DNA of 64,000 nucleotides, from assembly GCA_004431415.1 (NCBI GenBank), contig QPMI01000072.1, positions 1 through 64,000 of the forward strand, given 5' to 3'. A program made the translations under genes and the position numbers. Of the stretch, positions 20,233 through 31,883 are shown piece by piece. Positions within the stretch are counted from its first letter, which is position 1. Each line of letters opens with the position of its first letter. The DNA comes from Cyanophora paradoxa (lineage: Eukaryota; Glaucocystophyceae; Cyanophorales; Cyanophoraceae). A model generated the notes under the pieces. It was not told the DNA's origin. It did not search any database and saw nothing but the letters and a program-made list of their open reading frames with translations.

Positions 20233-23200
20233 CGGAAAACCTACTGCCAAGTTATGCTCTGACAAAAACGACAGTTCGGGGGGGGACTTCTTCTTCGCAA
20301 ACAATGAAGCGACAGATCTAGACGAATCAGCTGCATCCAGCTTGTCCACTATATCCGAAATGGACGGCACATTTACTAAGTGTCGCAGATAGTCATAAAT
20401 CTCTCTCATTCCAACCCCACTTGTAAAGGGAGCAGCCAGTAGCGGTACTAACATCTCCTCCCGGGTCGCAAGCAGATATCCAATCTGAGACCCAAATTAA
20501 ACACCGAGTGACCATGAGCACCCATGCCAGGAAAAAAAAGCACCTCGTATAACGTAAACGTCACGTCGGCCCTCGAGATATCAAACCCAAAGAAATTGGA
20601 ACATGCAGCATTAAATCTAGATTTCTCGGCATCGACATCCTGAAACGAAGTCAGAACAACATCAGCAGGAGAGTAGCAAGTCGAAAAATTACGAATACCT
20701 GTATCGATGATCCAGAGCTTGACGTACCGGCAGCCTAGTCGCACATTAATTTAAATTGTACCCACGAGGCGAAAATTAAACGTTACCTGTACATGAGTCG
20801 ATGGCTCTAGACTCGGCATCCCCGGAGGCAGAAAGGCTGGAAACACGGGCAGCACCCCGCCATGCCTGCAAGACGTGCGAGCTCGGACGTCACCATGTCA
20901 ACTATAAGCAAGAGGCGACTCACGAAAAGGGGACGGCGGGGACAGCGGCCGATATCGGCGTGCCGACGGCCGAGAGCGGTGCCTGAGCCGAAGGACTGCA
21001 ACGCGTCTAAGCTCGAAGAACGGAGAAGGCTGGCGAAACCGAGAGGCGGCGCACAGAACCAGGGCGGGAGGAGCTGCATTCGTCGAGTGCGCGCCGACGG
21101 CCTCGAGCTGCACCTGGGCCGGAGGACTGCAACGGGCGTAAGATTCTGCGCCCGACGCAACAGGCAAAGGGGTCGAAGCCTATAGGAGGCTGGCAAAAGC
21201 GAGAGGCGGCGCACAGAACGAGAGCGGGAGGGGCTGCATTCGTCGAGTGCGCGCCGACGGCCTCGAGATGCACCTGGGCCGGAGGACTGCAACACGTTTA
21301 AGCTCGAAGAGGAGGAGGCTGGCAAAAGCGAGAGGCGGCGCACAGAACCGGGGCGGGAGGGGCTGCATTCGTCGAGTGCGTCGAGTGCGCGCCGACGTCC
21401 TCGAGCTGCACCTGGGCCGAAGGACTGCAACGCGTATAAGCTCAAAGCCCGGAGGAGGCTGGCAAAAGCGAGAGGCAGCACACAGAAGCCGGGCGGGAGG
21501 GGGTGCATTCGTCGAGTCCGCGCCGATGATGGACGACGGACGCGAGCCTCCTTCCATGAGTGGCACCGGCACCAACGACCTGCAACGCACGTGAAATTGG
21601 CACCCCGCCGCGACAAGCAAGTGAGCAGGAAAGCGCATGGGACGAACGCGGTCGACGTCTGCGTCACGCGGCCGGCCGCAATCATGGGTAGAATGGAAGA
21701 CACATCTAAACCCTCAAAATATTGTAGCATAGGACGTCGAATGCGTAGATCAAGCAGTTTCTCACGAAATACTTTCCAGTGTCTTGTGCACATATTCTGG
21801 CTTAACTGTACGTTTAGATCAGCAGGCGCGTCGATTTCGTCATGCTTCCGCTTCCTCGAAGTAGAAGGATTCGAGTTGACCGGAAGATCCGTAGGGAGAG
21901 GAACGAAAGGCTCCAAGTCTGTGATTGTAATAAATCGAAATATCAGCACAACGAGACATATAGGAATAAAAGATAAACACACTCAGTTTCCACCGAAGAA
22001 AATCGACTCTGACGAAATAACACAACGACGCAAGCATAAAAAGCCCAACCAGTCTCGAGTGTTCAATATACAGTGCTGTGAGGGACAGCAATGTCGTTTC
22101 CGTTGCGCACTCTCGAAGATGATCAGAGATGTGTTTGCCGACGTTGAACACAAGAGACGGCACTTCACCATCGATACGGACGCCAGAAGGAAGGGAAGGG
22201 GACAAAACAGGATGAAACATAGTCGCGATAGACTCCCCGACTTTACGAGCAGTATCCAAAACTGCTTTCACCTCGGAAATGTTGGCTGAAAAAACTCTCG
22301 CCATCCGCTGGACCCTTGAAACCTCTTGTGTGAAGATCACCGATGTCTGCTTGTTAGCAGAAAGATCTGAAGTCCCCTCCACAATTGCTTCCGCAACGTG
22401 TACAGATCCCATGCCCATCTGCAGGAGCACCACAGGCACAATCAATAATAAGAAAGGTACAGCCATTAAGGTGAGCACATACCACATCACTGTCGTTCGA
22501 TTTTGGTTGAGGAATGTCGATATCGTGCAACACACGTGCCTTCGTTCATCGTTAACTACAAAACAAATAATAAAAGGGGGAACGTACCGCATCAGAACCC
22601 GATGGACCCTGACAATCGGAAGATTCAGCAGGTCTCTGAGAACCATGCTTAAGGTGAGCACATACCACATCACTATCGTTCGATTTTGGTTGATGATTGT
22701 CGATATCGTGCGACACACGTGCCTTCGTTCATCGTTAACTACAAAACAAATAATAGAAGGGGGAACGTACCGCATCAGAACCCGATGGACCCTGACAATC
22801 GGAAGATTCAGCAGGTCTCTGAGAACCATGCTTGTTTCCCTTCTGTCTGCCCGCACTACTTCCATGCCACCTCACTTTCGACACTTCAGGCTTAGTTCGA
22901 TAAGGAGACGGATAATCTACAACCGCAATGACGTCCGATTCAGCTGCAGCATACACAAACTTCAAACACACAGAACAGAGGAGGAATCGGAATGCGAATT
23001 CCACATACCCTCCGAAGATGAAGAAGCTCCCGAATTCGAAGGCGACGGTACGGGGGCCGCAAGGGATGCAGCCGGCAGAGGCGCGCCAGTTCCCGCGAGC
23101 GACGACTGCCCAGTACCCCTGCGACGCGATAAGGGTATCCAGCAGCGCATGAGCTCGGAGGCAAACATAAGCATCAAGTGCACGAGGGTACGTACAGAAC

Positions 23201-25290
23201 GGGGGCGGAGGGACCGGCAGTCGGACCACGGGCGGCAGGGCCAGCGGCCATCATGGCCCCGCCAACCGACGGGAGAAGCTCCTGCCCAAAAGAACTGCAA
23301 CGCGACGCACGCACGGTCGCCCGGAGAACCAACATGGCAGGCGGAGGGACTGTGAAGCGCACGGGGCTGATGCAGCGAGAGAGGCGGTTGAGGGCGCGCC
23401 GCTAGGCCGGAGCAACTCCTGGTCAAGAGGCCTGCGAGACGCGTGACCTCGGAGATACGGTAAGGCAGACAAAAGCACGAGTAGGCGAACAGGCAAGGGG
23501 CGGCAGGACCGGCGGCCAACAAGGACTCGCCGACAGCTGCAAGTGGACCCTTGCCCGGAGAGCTGCGACACAAACACGTGCGCTCAGACGCGTGACGAAG
23601 CACGAGGAGGCACGAGAAAGCGCACGGGGCGGGGGCAGCGAGAAGAACCGTGGAGGGCGCACCGCCAGGCCCAAACGACTCATTATCCGGAGGCCTGCGA
23701 TGGAGTTTAGCTCGGTGCTTGAGATCGGAGACACGAAGAGACAGGCAGGGACACGAGGTGACGAACAGCCCGGGGGCAGCAGGGACGGCGGCCGTCGAAG
23801 ACTCGCCGAAAGCTGCAAGTGAACCCTGCCGCGGAGACCTGCGACGCATAGGCCTGCACGTTCGCTCAGATTCACGACATGACAGGATGAGACACGGGGC
23901 GGCGCACCGGGCCGGGGGGGCGGGAAGGGACAGAGGGGGCGTGAGGCTGGACCCGACCGACGCTTCATCCGGAGGTCTGGAACGCGTGTTAGCTCGGCAC
24001 GCAACAACAGCAAGATAGTGCAAAAAGCAACGCACGGAGCTAAAGCGACAGATGCGACGGGGATTGCGCAGACTGATGTCAGAGGCTCTTTGCCAGCCAC
24101 CGCCCTCCGATTAGCTTCTGGTTATAACCACCAAAAATCAGAAAGTTGTAGACTAAATTAAGAAGATAAGCACTGAAACAAACAGACCTTTTTCTTTCCA
24201 AACTAAATCGTCGACCGCAGCGCGATCACGAGTACGGAAATCGGCCCACCATGACTGGGACTGTACGACAAAAGAATACCACTCAAATACAAAAAGGGAG
24301 TGAAAGGAAAAAAACAACAGGTAATCATACCAGAGATCCCAGTAAGGAAACTGCAAGATTTGTCGATCTAATACTGGTACCTACGCAGAGAATTAAAAAT
24401 CACGAATGAAAGCACTATAGAAAGTAAGATAGATATGCACCCGAAGACTGCCCCTGTACCGCAGAAACTCTAGCATTCAAAATCGCAATCATCTCTTGTT
24501 TACACGAAAAGACCATATCCATGACTTTCGCAACGGCATCATCCAGCAACGGCTGTAGACCTTCCAATTCCTCCTTCTGCGCATCGACTGTAGAGTGCAG
24601 TTTGGGATACGCCTCCTTCGGAAAACGAGATATTTCATCATCCTCTGCAGGAAACAGAGGCTGCGACTGCATCAAGTCCGTAAATTCAAGGTGCAGCGCC
24701 CAAGTCTCCATGCCATGAACGAAGGCCTTCTTTCCAGCCGCAAACATAGAATTCACGTTGACGCCCTCTTCACCTGCGTTTGCAAGAACTCGAAATTCTA
24801 TGCAGGCATTGAAGGTCAACTTGTACAGACTCCATGTCCGATAGTAGCTGCATAACAAAGCTGCGTATTTTGATGACTCCGTTATCAGCAGGTCAAGGTC
24901 AACTATGTAGTCTTCACCAGCAGCCTTAGGTCCGGCCAAAAATGGTCCCAGAGCATCATCTGGCCCCAGAGCATCGACTCCAATCGATGGCATCTTACGC
25001 TTGAAGGATGAGATCTGTTTCTTTACAAGGTCCTTGATTTCGAGTAGTGTGCCAGAAGTAAAAAGTCCTTCTGTAATGAAGGGTTCAAGGAAATCGTCGA
25101 TGTCCGATTTAGCCGTATCCTTTGAACGCAAAAGCTCCCAAGCCAGGCGCATGCGCCGATGTAGCGGGATGCTTGCTACTTTGCATGCACTCAGATAGTG
25201 GTCATCATCGTAATAATGAGCGCACTGAGCTGATATATGCTCCAGTACATTCACCAGGATAAGAAACTCAGACACCCGTCCCCAGCTCAT
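20233..25290 (-). CDS. Unrecognised multi-exon protein with NLS-like motif; minisatellite-filled introns
   Basis: Phase-consistent minus-strand exons: about 24,441-25,290 (first ATG 25,290; an upstream exon is possible), about 24,330-24,380, about 24,190-24,265, to 22,942 and below, a duplicated exon pair around 22,480-22,835, 21,983-22,418, 21,668-21,918, 20,699-20,734, 20,544-20,639 and 20,233-20,457. Exon lengths keep the frame: 36, 96 and 225 nt between phase-0 introns. The protein is largely helical. The first exon has LLDDAVAKVMDMVF; a later one has SVIFTQEVSRVQRM and the hydrophobic LVGLFMLASLCYFV; the 21.7-kb exon has SRKRKHDE, a possible nuclear localisation signal, and HWKVFREKLLDLRIRRP. 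No domain recognised. The downstream end is open: a GTTAGT donor follows the last exon. It could be a cellular gene or a large mobile-element protein. Confidence 0.55.
21020..21585. repeat. Intronic minisatellite, units about 130-160 bp
   Basis: Four degenerate copies start near 21,027, 21,187, 21,317 and 21,455, each with GGCTGGC(A/G)AAA.CGAGAGGC and a CATTCGTCGAGTGCG-like half. They lie in the intron between the exons ending at 21,668 and starting at 20,734. The long open frame read through them is a by-product of GC-rich repeats. Confidence 0.75.
22469..22834. repeat. 183-bp tandem duplication spanning exon, intron and exon
   Basis: Copies 22,469-22,651 and 22,652-22,834 differ at a few positions. 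The unit holds the end of one exon, a 48-bp intron (minus: GTACGTT...GAACGAAG) and the next 57-nt exon. Since 183 is 61 codons, the reading frame is kept through the duplication. Confidence 0.9.
23000..24090. repeat. Intronic GC-rich degenerate tandem repeat
   Basis: Units of roughly 110-140 bp with recurring ACTCGCCGA(C/A)AGCTGCAAGTG and GGCCTGCGA elements (compare 23,527-23,571 with 23,803-23,848). The array sits in the 1.2-kb intron between the exons at about 24,190 and 22,942 of the unrecognised gene. The splice phases on both sides agree, so the array appears to be spliced out. Confidence 0.65.
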
Positions 25291-27100
25291 GACGCGATGC
25301 TTCACTGCGTATCATACATCAGAAGAAGCCAGATAAGGTAATGCAAAGGTACAGAAACATCATTGGGCATACATATACCTCGAATAGGAGATGCAGACAA
25401 AGCAACAGACATTCACAGCGGGCACCCCGAGATGCACACCTAGTATGAAGGGGCAAACATCAGACAAAGCAGTTACACAGTCGTCGGGAGGCAGTACAAC
25501 CACTGAAAACAGCGTACCAAGGACGGATACAACACAGAATGCAGACCGAGAGGAAGCAAAGTGGGACAAAAGAACCACTCAACGCCCCGACTTGAAGGCC
25601 ACCCACGCGCTGGAGAGCGAAATAAGATGATAGCTAAACCCTCATTATGGGCAGGAGGGATGGCGCATGGGACGGGCGACGCACCAGAAATGTTAGCGCC
25701 AAAAAGAAGGGAAGACAACCAGGGCAGCAGACATAAAAGGCTTTAATCCGATGACCCCTACAGATCGAAGAGCCATACATTAGCAAGTGCGGTCACCGCT
25801 GAGAGCCGCGATGCAGGATCTGAGCTTATAACAAGTGCGTACCGATTTTCGTCAAAACCGAAGCTGCAGTCAGTAAAACGACGGTGACGGTGATGGCCGG
25901 CAAAGGAGCGGAAAAGTCCCAACCCTGCGTAAAGCCACACATCAACTCCATGGCTCGCAACTGTACTATGCGCGGCGAAGGCAGCACGGCCTCACGCTAG
26001 CCGGGGCGCTACTAGCGATAGAATCGCTAATAGTCAATAGGTGGTCTCTAGCACCGCATGCGCAACTGACTAACCGCGGCAGTTACGGTTGCATGCAACT
26101 AACCGCGAGACCAAGGGCCCCAAGTCCAAACATTACGACCGGCGAGCGACGATAGATGTAGAGAAAGCGTGCACGTACCAAGCACTATGATCGTTGCTTC
26201 TAGGACCCAGCCGAGCCACGGACGACGCAAGCCCGGAGCGATGAAGCTGGCGCACGAACGAAGCACGCCTGGCCAAGCCAGGATAGCGGGACAGCTCTTT
26301 CCACTTGAAGCCGAGCAGGCCGCGAGGCCACCGCCCGCGGAAGCTGATCAGACTTGAGGCCAGGCACGCCAGCGCCACGCCAGGGATTGACTGATGTCCG
26401 GGTACAAAAACAATGCAGGAGATCAAATTCTACGGCCTTAGTGGCGCCCGTACGCGTCGGACGCCGTCACTTAAAAGACTGCAGCACTTTAAGCACAGCC
26501 ACGACAGTACGGCGCTGGCCTCGACGACTCTCGCGCGCGCGCCGAGCCTAGCACAGGAAGGAATCCCGCCGGCACCCTGGCCGGCGCCACCACCAAGCCG
26601 CACAAGCGGGACAAAAAACATCACTAACAGACTCTGAGACCGGGGCCGGGAATCAGAAAGGCCGGCGCCGCCGGTCGCAGCAGCTGATACGACTTCGACG
26701 TCGACAGACAGCAGCTTCATTCAAGACAAGCAGAGAGTCCAACGCCTAGATCCCCTGCCATGAGCAGCAAGAACAAATTCAACATGCAAATACAATGACA
26801 TACACACACACAGCTACCTAGGCGCGGCAGGGCGGGGGGCTGCGCGGCGGAGCAGGGCGGCGGACCCGGTGCAGGCAAGATGGGTCCACGGCGGATGCGA
26901 AGCGCAAGCGCGGCCGCCCGGCGGATCCCGGAGCTGCTGCAAGCAGAAGCGGGCGCAGTCAAACCGGGGCAGCTGGGGACGGGGCGGCAAAGGAGCGGCG
27001 TCGCGGGGCGGCCCCTGCCACCTGTACGGGGGCCCGGATGCATAGCGTCGTTCCAGGGGCACAAAGTTGTAGGGATGGGAAGGGAGAGGAGGGGGGGGGG
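25291..27100. other. No gene recognised
   Basis: Mixed composition. Short frames only. A stretch at 25,980-26,110 has short inverted and direct repeats (CTAGCGATAG/AATCGCTAATAG; two copies of an AACTAACCGCG element). The 5' end of the preceding minus-strand gene may reach into 25.3-25.4 kb (acceptor-like GATACGCAG near 25,307). Confidence 0.35.
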
Positions 27101-27117
27101 CGAGGCCTAGGGCTGGG

Positions 27118-28105
27118 AAGCGGACGCTGGAAGCCTAGGGCTGGGGTGCGGGCGCTGGAGGCCTAGAGCTGGGGCGCGGGCGCTGGAGGCCTAGGGCTGG
27201 GGCGCGGGCGCTGGAGGCCTAGGGCTGGAGCGCGGGCGCTGGAGGGGGGCGCGGGCGCTGGAGGCCTAGGGCTGGGACGCGGGCGCTGGAGGCCTAGGGC
27301 TGGGACGCGGGCGCTGGAAGCCTAGGGCTTGGGCGCGGGCGCTGGAAGCATAGGGCTGGGGTGCAGGCGCTGGAGGCCTAGGGCTGGGGTGGGAGTGGGG
27401 GGGGGGGGGGGGGGGGGGGAGGGGCGCTGAGGTTTCATTAACGTGAGCGATGCGCGTTGCATCCTGCACATGGCGTCAGCGGGATGCGGGCAGCAGGGGG
27501 TACAGACGCGCGGACCAGAGGCCAGAAAGCTCGAGAGACTCGAAGACCGAGAGGTGCGCGAAGGCCGAGAGGTGCACGCGCCTGATTGCCTCTCCCGTCC
27601 AGGGCATGCAGCCCCTCCGGCCTGCCACCTGCACGGGGGCCCGGGTGCCTAGCGTCGTTCCAGAGGCACAAAGTTGTAGAATTGGGAAGGGAGAGGGGGG
27701 GGGGAGGGGGGGGGGGGGGGCGAGGCCTGGGGCTGGGGCGCGGGCGCTGGAAGCCTAGAGCTGGGGCGCGGGCACTGGAGGCCTAGGGCTGGGGCGCGGG
27801 CGCTGGAGGCCTAGGGCTGGGGCGCGGGCGCTGGAGGCCTAGGGCTGGGGCGCGGGCGCTGGAGGCCTAGGGCTGGGACGCGGGCGCTGGAAGCCTAGGG
27901 TTTGGGCGCGGGCGCTGGAAGCATAGGGCTTGGGCGCGGGCGCTGGAGGCCTAGGGCTGGGGCGCGGGCGCTGGAGGCCTAGGGCTGGGGCGCGGGCGCT
28001 GGAGGCCTAGGGCTGGGACGCGGGCGCTGGAAGCCTAGGGCTTGGGCGCGGGCGCTGGAAGCATAGGGCTGGGGTGCAGGCGCTGGAGGCCTAGGGCTGG
28101 GGCGC
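27118..28105. repeat. 28-bp minisatellite arrays with duplicated flank
   Basis: The unit GGCCTAGGGCTGGGGCGCGG (first 20 of 28 bases), ending GCGCTGGA, repeats at 27,118-27,395 and 27,720-28,105, with a short block near 28,968-29,085. The sequence before each main array (27,005-27,092 and 27,598-27,700) is also duplicated, with CTAGCGTCGTTCCAG and CACAAAGTTGTAG. Poly-G tracts lie at 27,396-27,419 and near 27,690-27,720. The whole block was thus copied with its array. Confidence 0.9.
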
Positions 28106-28109
28106 GGCA

Positions 28110-30510
28110 ACGATACTGCGGGCGGAAGCGGGCGCACTCAAATAAGAAGGATGGAAGATGTCGCGCCAATGCGCGACCGCCCGGCAGCGCTGCTGCAGGC
28201 GTAAGAGGACGCGATCAATTCGAGGGAGCGGGGGACGGGGCAGCAGGACAGTGGCGTAGCCGGACGGCGGACCAGGCGCAGGCGAGAGAAGTCCACGGCA
28301 CGTGCGGGGCTCGAGCGCCGGCGGCCACCGAAGCTGCTGCGGGCGGGAGCGGGCTCGATCAAATCGGGGCAACGAGCCGTCAGGGCGGTAGGAGAGCGGC
28401 AGAGCCAGGCAACGAACCCGGCGCAGGCAAACTGGACCCACGGAAGGTACGGGAGCGAGCAATTCGACCGGCGGCCCTGCTGCGAGCAGGAGCGGGCATG
28501 ATCAAATCATAAGAACATAGGACGGCGCGGCAGGAGAGCGGCGGAGCCGGGCGGCAGACCCGGTGCAGGCAAGAAGAATCCACGGCGGGTGCGAAGCCCA
28601 AGCGTGGCCAACCGGCCCAGCTGCTGCAAGCAGAAACGGGCGCGATCAAACCGGGGCAGATGGAACGGGGCGGCAAAGGAGCGGCGTCGCGGGCGGCGAA
28701 CCCTGCGCGGACGAGAAGAGGCCGGCGGCGGACCAGGCGCAGGCGAGAGGAGTCCACGGCACGTCCGGGGCCCAAGCGCCGGCAGCCACCGAAACTGCTG
28801 CGGGCGGGAGCGGGCGCGATCAAATCGGGGCGACGAGCCTTCAGGGCGGTAGGAGAGCGACGGGCTAGGCAGCGAACCCGGCGCAAATCATAAGGACGAG
28901 GGACGGCGCGGCAGGAGAGCGGCGGAGCCGGGCGGCGGACCCGGTGCAGGCGAGATGGATCCAGGGCTGGGAAGCGGACGCTGGACGCCTAGGGCTGGGG
29001 TGCGGGCGCTGGAGGCCTAGAGCTGGGGCGCGGGCGCTGGAGGCCTAGGGCTGGGACGCGGGCCCTGGAGGCCCTGGAGCGCGGGGCGGCGAACCCTGCG
29101 CGGACGAGAAGAGGCCGGGCGGCGGACCAGGCGCAGGCGAGAGGAGTCCAAGGCACGTCCGGGGCCCAAGCGCCGGCGGCCACCGAAACTGCTGCGGGCG
29201 GGAGCGAACGCGATCAAATCGGGGCGACGAGCCTTCAGGGCGGTAGGAGAGCGACAGGGCTAGGCAGCGAACCCGGCGCAAATCATAAGGACGAGGGACG
29301 GCGCGGCAGGAGAGCGGCGGAGCCGGGCGGCGGACCCGGTGCAGGCGAGATGGATCCACGGCGGGTGCGGGGCCCAAAAGCGGCCGCCTGGCAGCGCTGC
29401 TACTAGAACGCGATCAGTTCGAGAGAGCGGGGGACGGGGCGGCAGGACAGTGGCGTAGCCGGGCGGCGGACCAGGCGCAGGCGAGAGGAGTCCACGGCAC
29501 GTACGGGGCCCGATCGCCAGCGGCCACCGAAGCTGCTGCGGGCGGGAACGGGCGCGACCAAATCGGGGCGACAAACCGTCAGGGCGGTAGGAGAGCGGCA
29601 GGGCCAGGCAGCGAACCCGGCGCAGGCAAGCTGGACACACGGAAGGTACGAGGCGCGAGTGTGGTCGACCGGCGGCCCTGCTGCAGGCAGGAGCGGGCAT
29701 GATCAAATCATAAGAACAGGGGACGGCGCGGCAAGAAAGCGGCGGAGACGGGCGGCGGACCCGGAGCAGGCAAGATGGGTCCACGGCGGGTGCGGAGCCC
29801 AAGCGTGGCCGACCGGCAGCGCTGCTGCCGAGGGAAAACAACGCGATCAATTCGAAGGAGCGGGGGACGGGGCGGCAGGACAGTGGCGTAGCCGGGCGGC
29901 GTACCAGGCGCAGACGAGAGGAGTCCACGGCACGTGCGGGGCCCGATCGCCAGCGGCCACCGAAGCTGCTGCGGGCGGGAGCGGGCGCGACCAAATCGGG
30001 GCGACAAACCGTCAGGGCGGTAGGAGAGCGGCAGGGCCAGGCAGCGAACCCGGCGCAGACAAGCTGGACACACGGAAGGTACGAGGCGCGAGCGTTGTCG
30101 ACCGGCGGACCTGCTGCGGGCAGGAGCGGGCATGATCAAATCATAAGAACGGTGGACGGCACGGCAAGAGAGCGGCAGAGACGGGCGGCGGACCCGGAGC
30201 AGGCAAGATGGGTCCACGGCGCGTGCGGAGCCCAAGCGTGGCCGCCCGGCGGAGCTGCTGCAGGCAGAAGCGGACCGGATCAAACCGGGGCAGATGGGGA
30301 AGGGGCAGCAGAGAAGCGGCGGCGCAGGCAAGCTGGACACACGGAAGGTACAAGGCGCGAGCGCGGTCGACCGGCGTACCTGCCGCAAGCAGGAGCGGAC
30401 GCACTCAAACCGGGGCGGATGGGACGGGGCGGAAAAGGACCGGCGTCGCGGGGCGACGAACCCGGCGCAGACGAGAAGTGGCCCTGCATCAGCGGCGGCG
30501 CTGATGCAGG
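28110..30510. repeat. Higher-order tandem repeat, about 380-435 bp per unit
   Basis: The marker AAATCATAAG recurs near 28,504, 28,886, 29,280, 29,703 and 30,137, and GCAGCGAACCCGGCGCA recurs with similar spacing. Each unit also carries GTCCACGG and GCGGGCGGGAGCGGGC segments. Long open frames on both strands come from the GC-rich repeat and show no domain. No gene is called. Confidence 0.8.
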
Positions 30511-30776
30511 CAGACAATCACCTGATGACCATTAAACGCAGAAGCGCACAAACAGCAAAACCGCCGCTCACCGTGGAACAATCGGCCGCATATACGCGAC
30601 TTCCGCGCCGCTGCGGATGGTCCGCGCTGCCGGCGATCGCTCCGGGATCACATCCTTCGATCGATCTGCGGCGGACAACATGATTCGACAACCACAGCCC
30701 AACCTCACACTTGAGGCCGGGCAGGCCCGACCTCACAAGGATCACACCGCGTAACGGGGGGGTACACTACCACAAC

Positions 30777-30803
30777 CGAACGACCGTGGCCCACGGTCGT
30801 TCG
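30777..30803. other. Perfect 13-bp inverted repeat with 1-nt loop
   Basis: CGAACGACCGTGG, one C, then CCACGGTCGTTCG. It is flanked on both sides by a run of G followed by TACAC (30,756-30,766 and 30,807-30,817). Could form a cruciform; role unknown. The DNA from here to 31,587 shows no supported gene. Confidence 0.8.
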
Positions 30804-31587
30804 ACGAGGGGGGGTACACAGATATGTAGACTTTCCGCAAGCCGACACTGTCCCACCCGCGAACGCCGTCCAGTCTGGCACACACGAGATGCCAATGCCA
30901 TGGAAAATACCGGTACTTACCCTCCGAGGCTCACGCGCGGATTTCCTAATACCACACTTCCGCCTCGCACGCGGCGCTCATATCTACCTTCGCTGATCTT
31001 GCCACGACACGACAGACCCACGAGGACGACCTCGGCAATTGGTGGCGCCATTGGCCGGTCAAGCTAGCAAGGAGGGCCTTTCGAAAGCAGCGGCGCACGC
31101 TCCAACCAGGCGAGCTTCGTGTAACACGGGCATCCATGTGCGTACACTCGCTCGGCCAGGAAACCCGACAGGCGCCTGAAAGTAGCGCAGCAAACGCGAT
31201 GCACGCTACTATGTTAGATGCTGGTGTCGGGAATGGAGTACAAAAGAGCCACCAGCATGGATCAAGTTCAAAAGACGTGCGCCACATACCTGCACCCTGA
31301 AGACCCCTGACATCGACCCAATTCTGATGATGGCCGCATGCACAGCCCTCATTTATGCTACATGGATAGAAGGAAGACTGTCACTACTCGAAAAACACGG
31401 CCGTATCCCTTGAATGCAGCGAGTGCTACTTATTTGGAACCGACCGCACCAATTCAAACAGTACTATTCAACAGCAGAAGCTTGCTTCTCCTGACCATCA
31501 AGCTTCTCGAGAGATCATAAACATGACAACTAGCAATCCATCTTAATTTCAAGAACTCAAAGCTCATAGCTGTAATGGAGGCTCACC

Positions 31588-31803
31588 CTAACCCTCAGCA
31601 TGCTCATCGGGAGCCTCTTCCAGGGACGGTGGCTCTGAACAGCATAACGTCCTGACAGCAACACCTGTGTCCATAACGACAGCGCTAGCATTGCTTAATC
31701 TATCAAAAACGCATGCACAGCACTCATATATGATATGAGGATGACTGCCAGCCTGCACCTCGAGAGTTCTGCAGCACAGTGCAATCGTGATTGCCGCAAT
31801 CAT
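31588..31803 (-). CDS. Small hypothetical protein or first exon, hydrophobic N-terminus
   Basis: Minus-strand ATG frame of 71 codons beginning MIAAITIALCC, hydrophobic enough for a signal peptide, then several cysteines (YECCACVF) and an acidic end (SLEEAPDEHAEG). A donor-like GGTGAGCC lies just after, so it may be a first exon of a gene whose other exons I could not place. It lies downstream of the gene ending at 31,884. Function unknown. Confidence 0.35.
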   Translation of the reverse strand: MIAAITIALCCRTLEVQAGSHPHIIYECCACVFDRLSNASAVVMDTGVAVRTLCCSEPPSLEEAPDEHAEG

Positions 31804-31883
31804 AGTTCTACTTAGTACGCCTATAAAAAGTACGCTTAAAAACAGATTATGCCATGAACCACGGGTTCGGCCGGTACTACTTG

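Noticed and set aside
20807-21660. Frame continuing through repeated RRRALDECSPSRPGSVRRL-like units
   Set aside because: Minisatellite translation. A GTGACG donor at 21,667 and a phase-0 exon at 20,734 explain the region as an intron.
22962-24035. Long minus-strand frame of 357 codons
   Set aside because: It runs through a tandem GC-rich repeat, and flanking exon phases show the region is an intron.
27118-29085. Regular direct repeats as a possible CRISPR array
   Set aside because: Units are directly adjacent with no unique spacers, and the genome is eukaryotic.
28042-30535. Many open frames above 100 codons on both strands
   Set aside because: All follow the tandem GC-rich repeat, are Arg/Pro/Ala-rich and contain no domains.
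30777-30803. Hairpin as a Helitron 3' end
   Set aside because: No CTRR follows within the expected distance and it is 25 kb from the Helitron.
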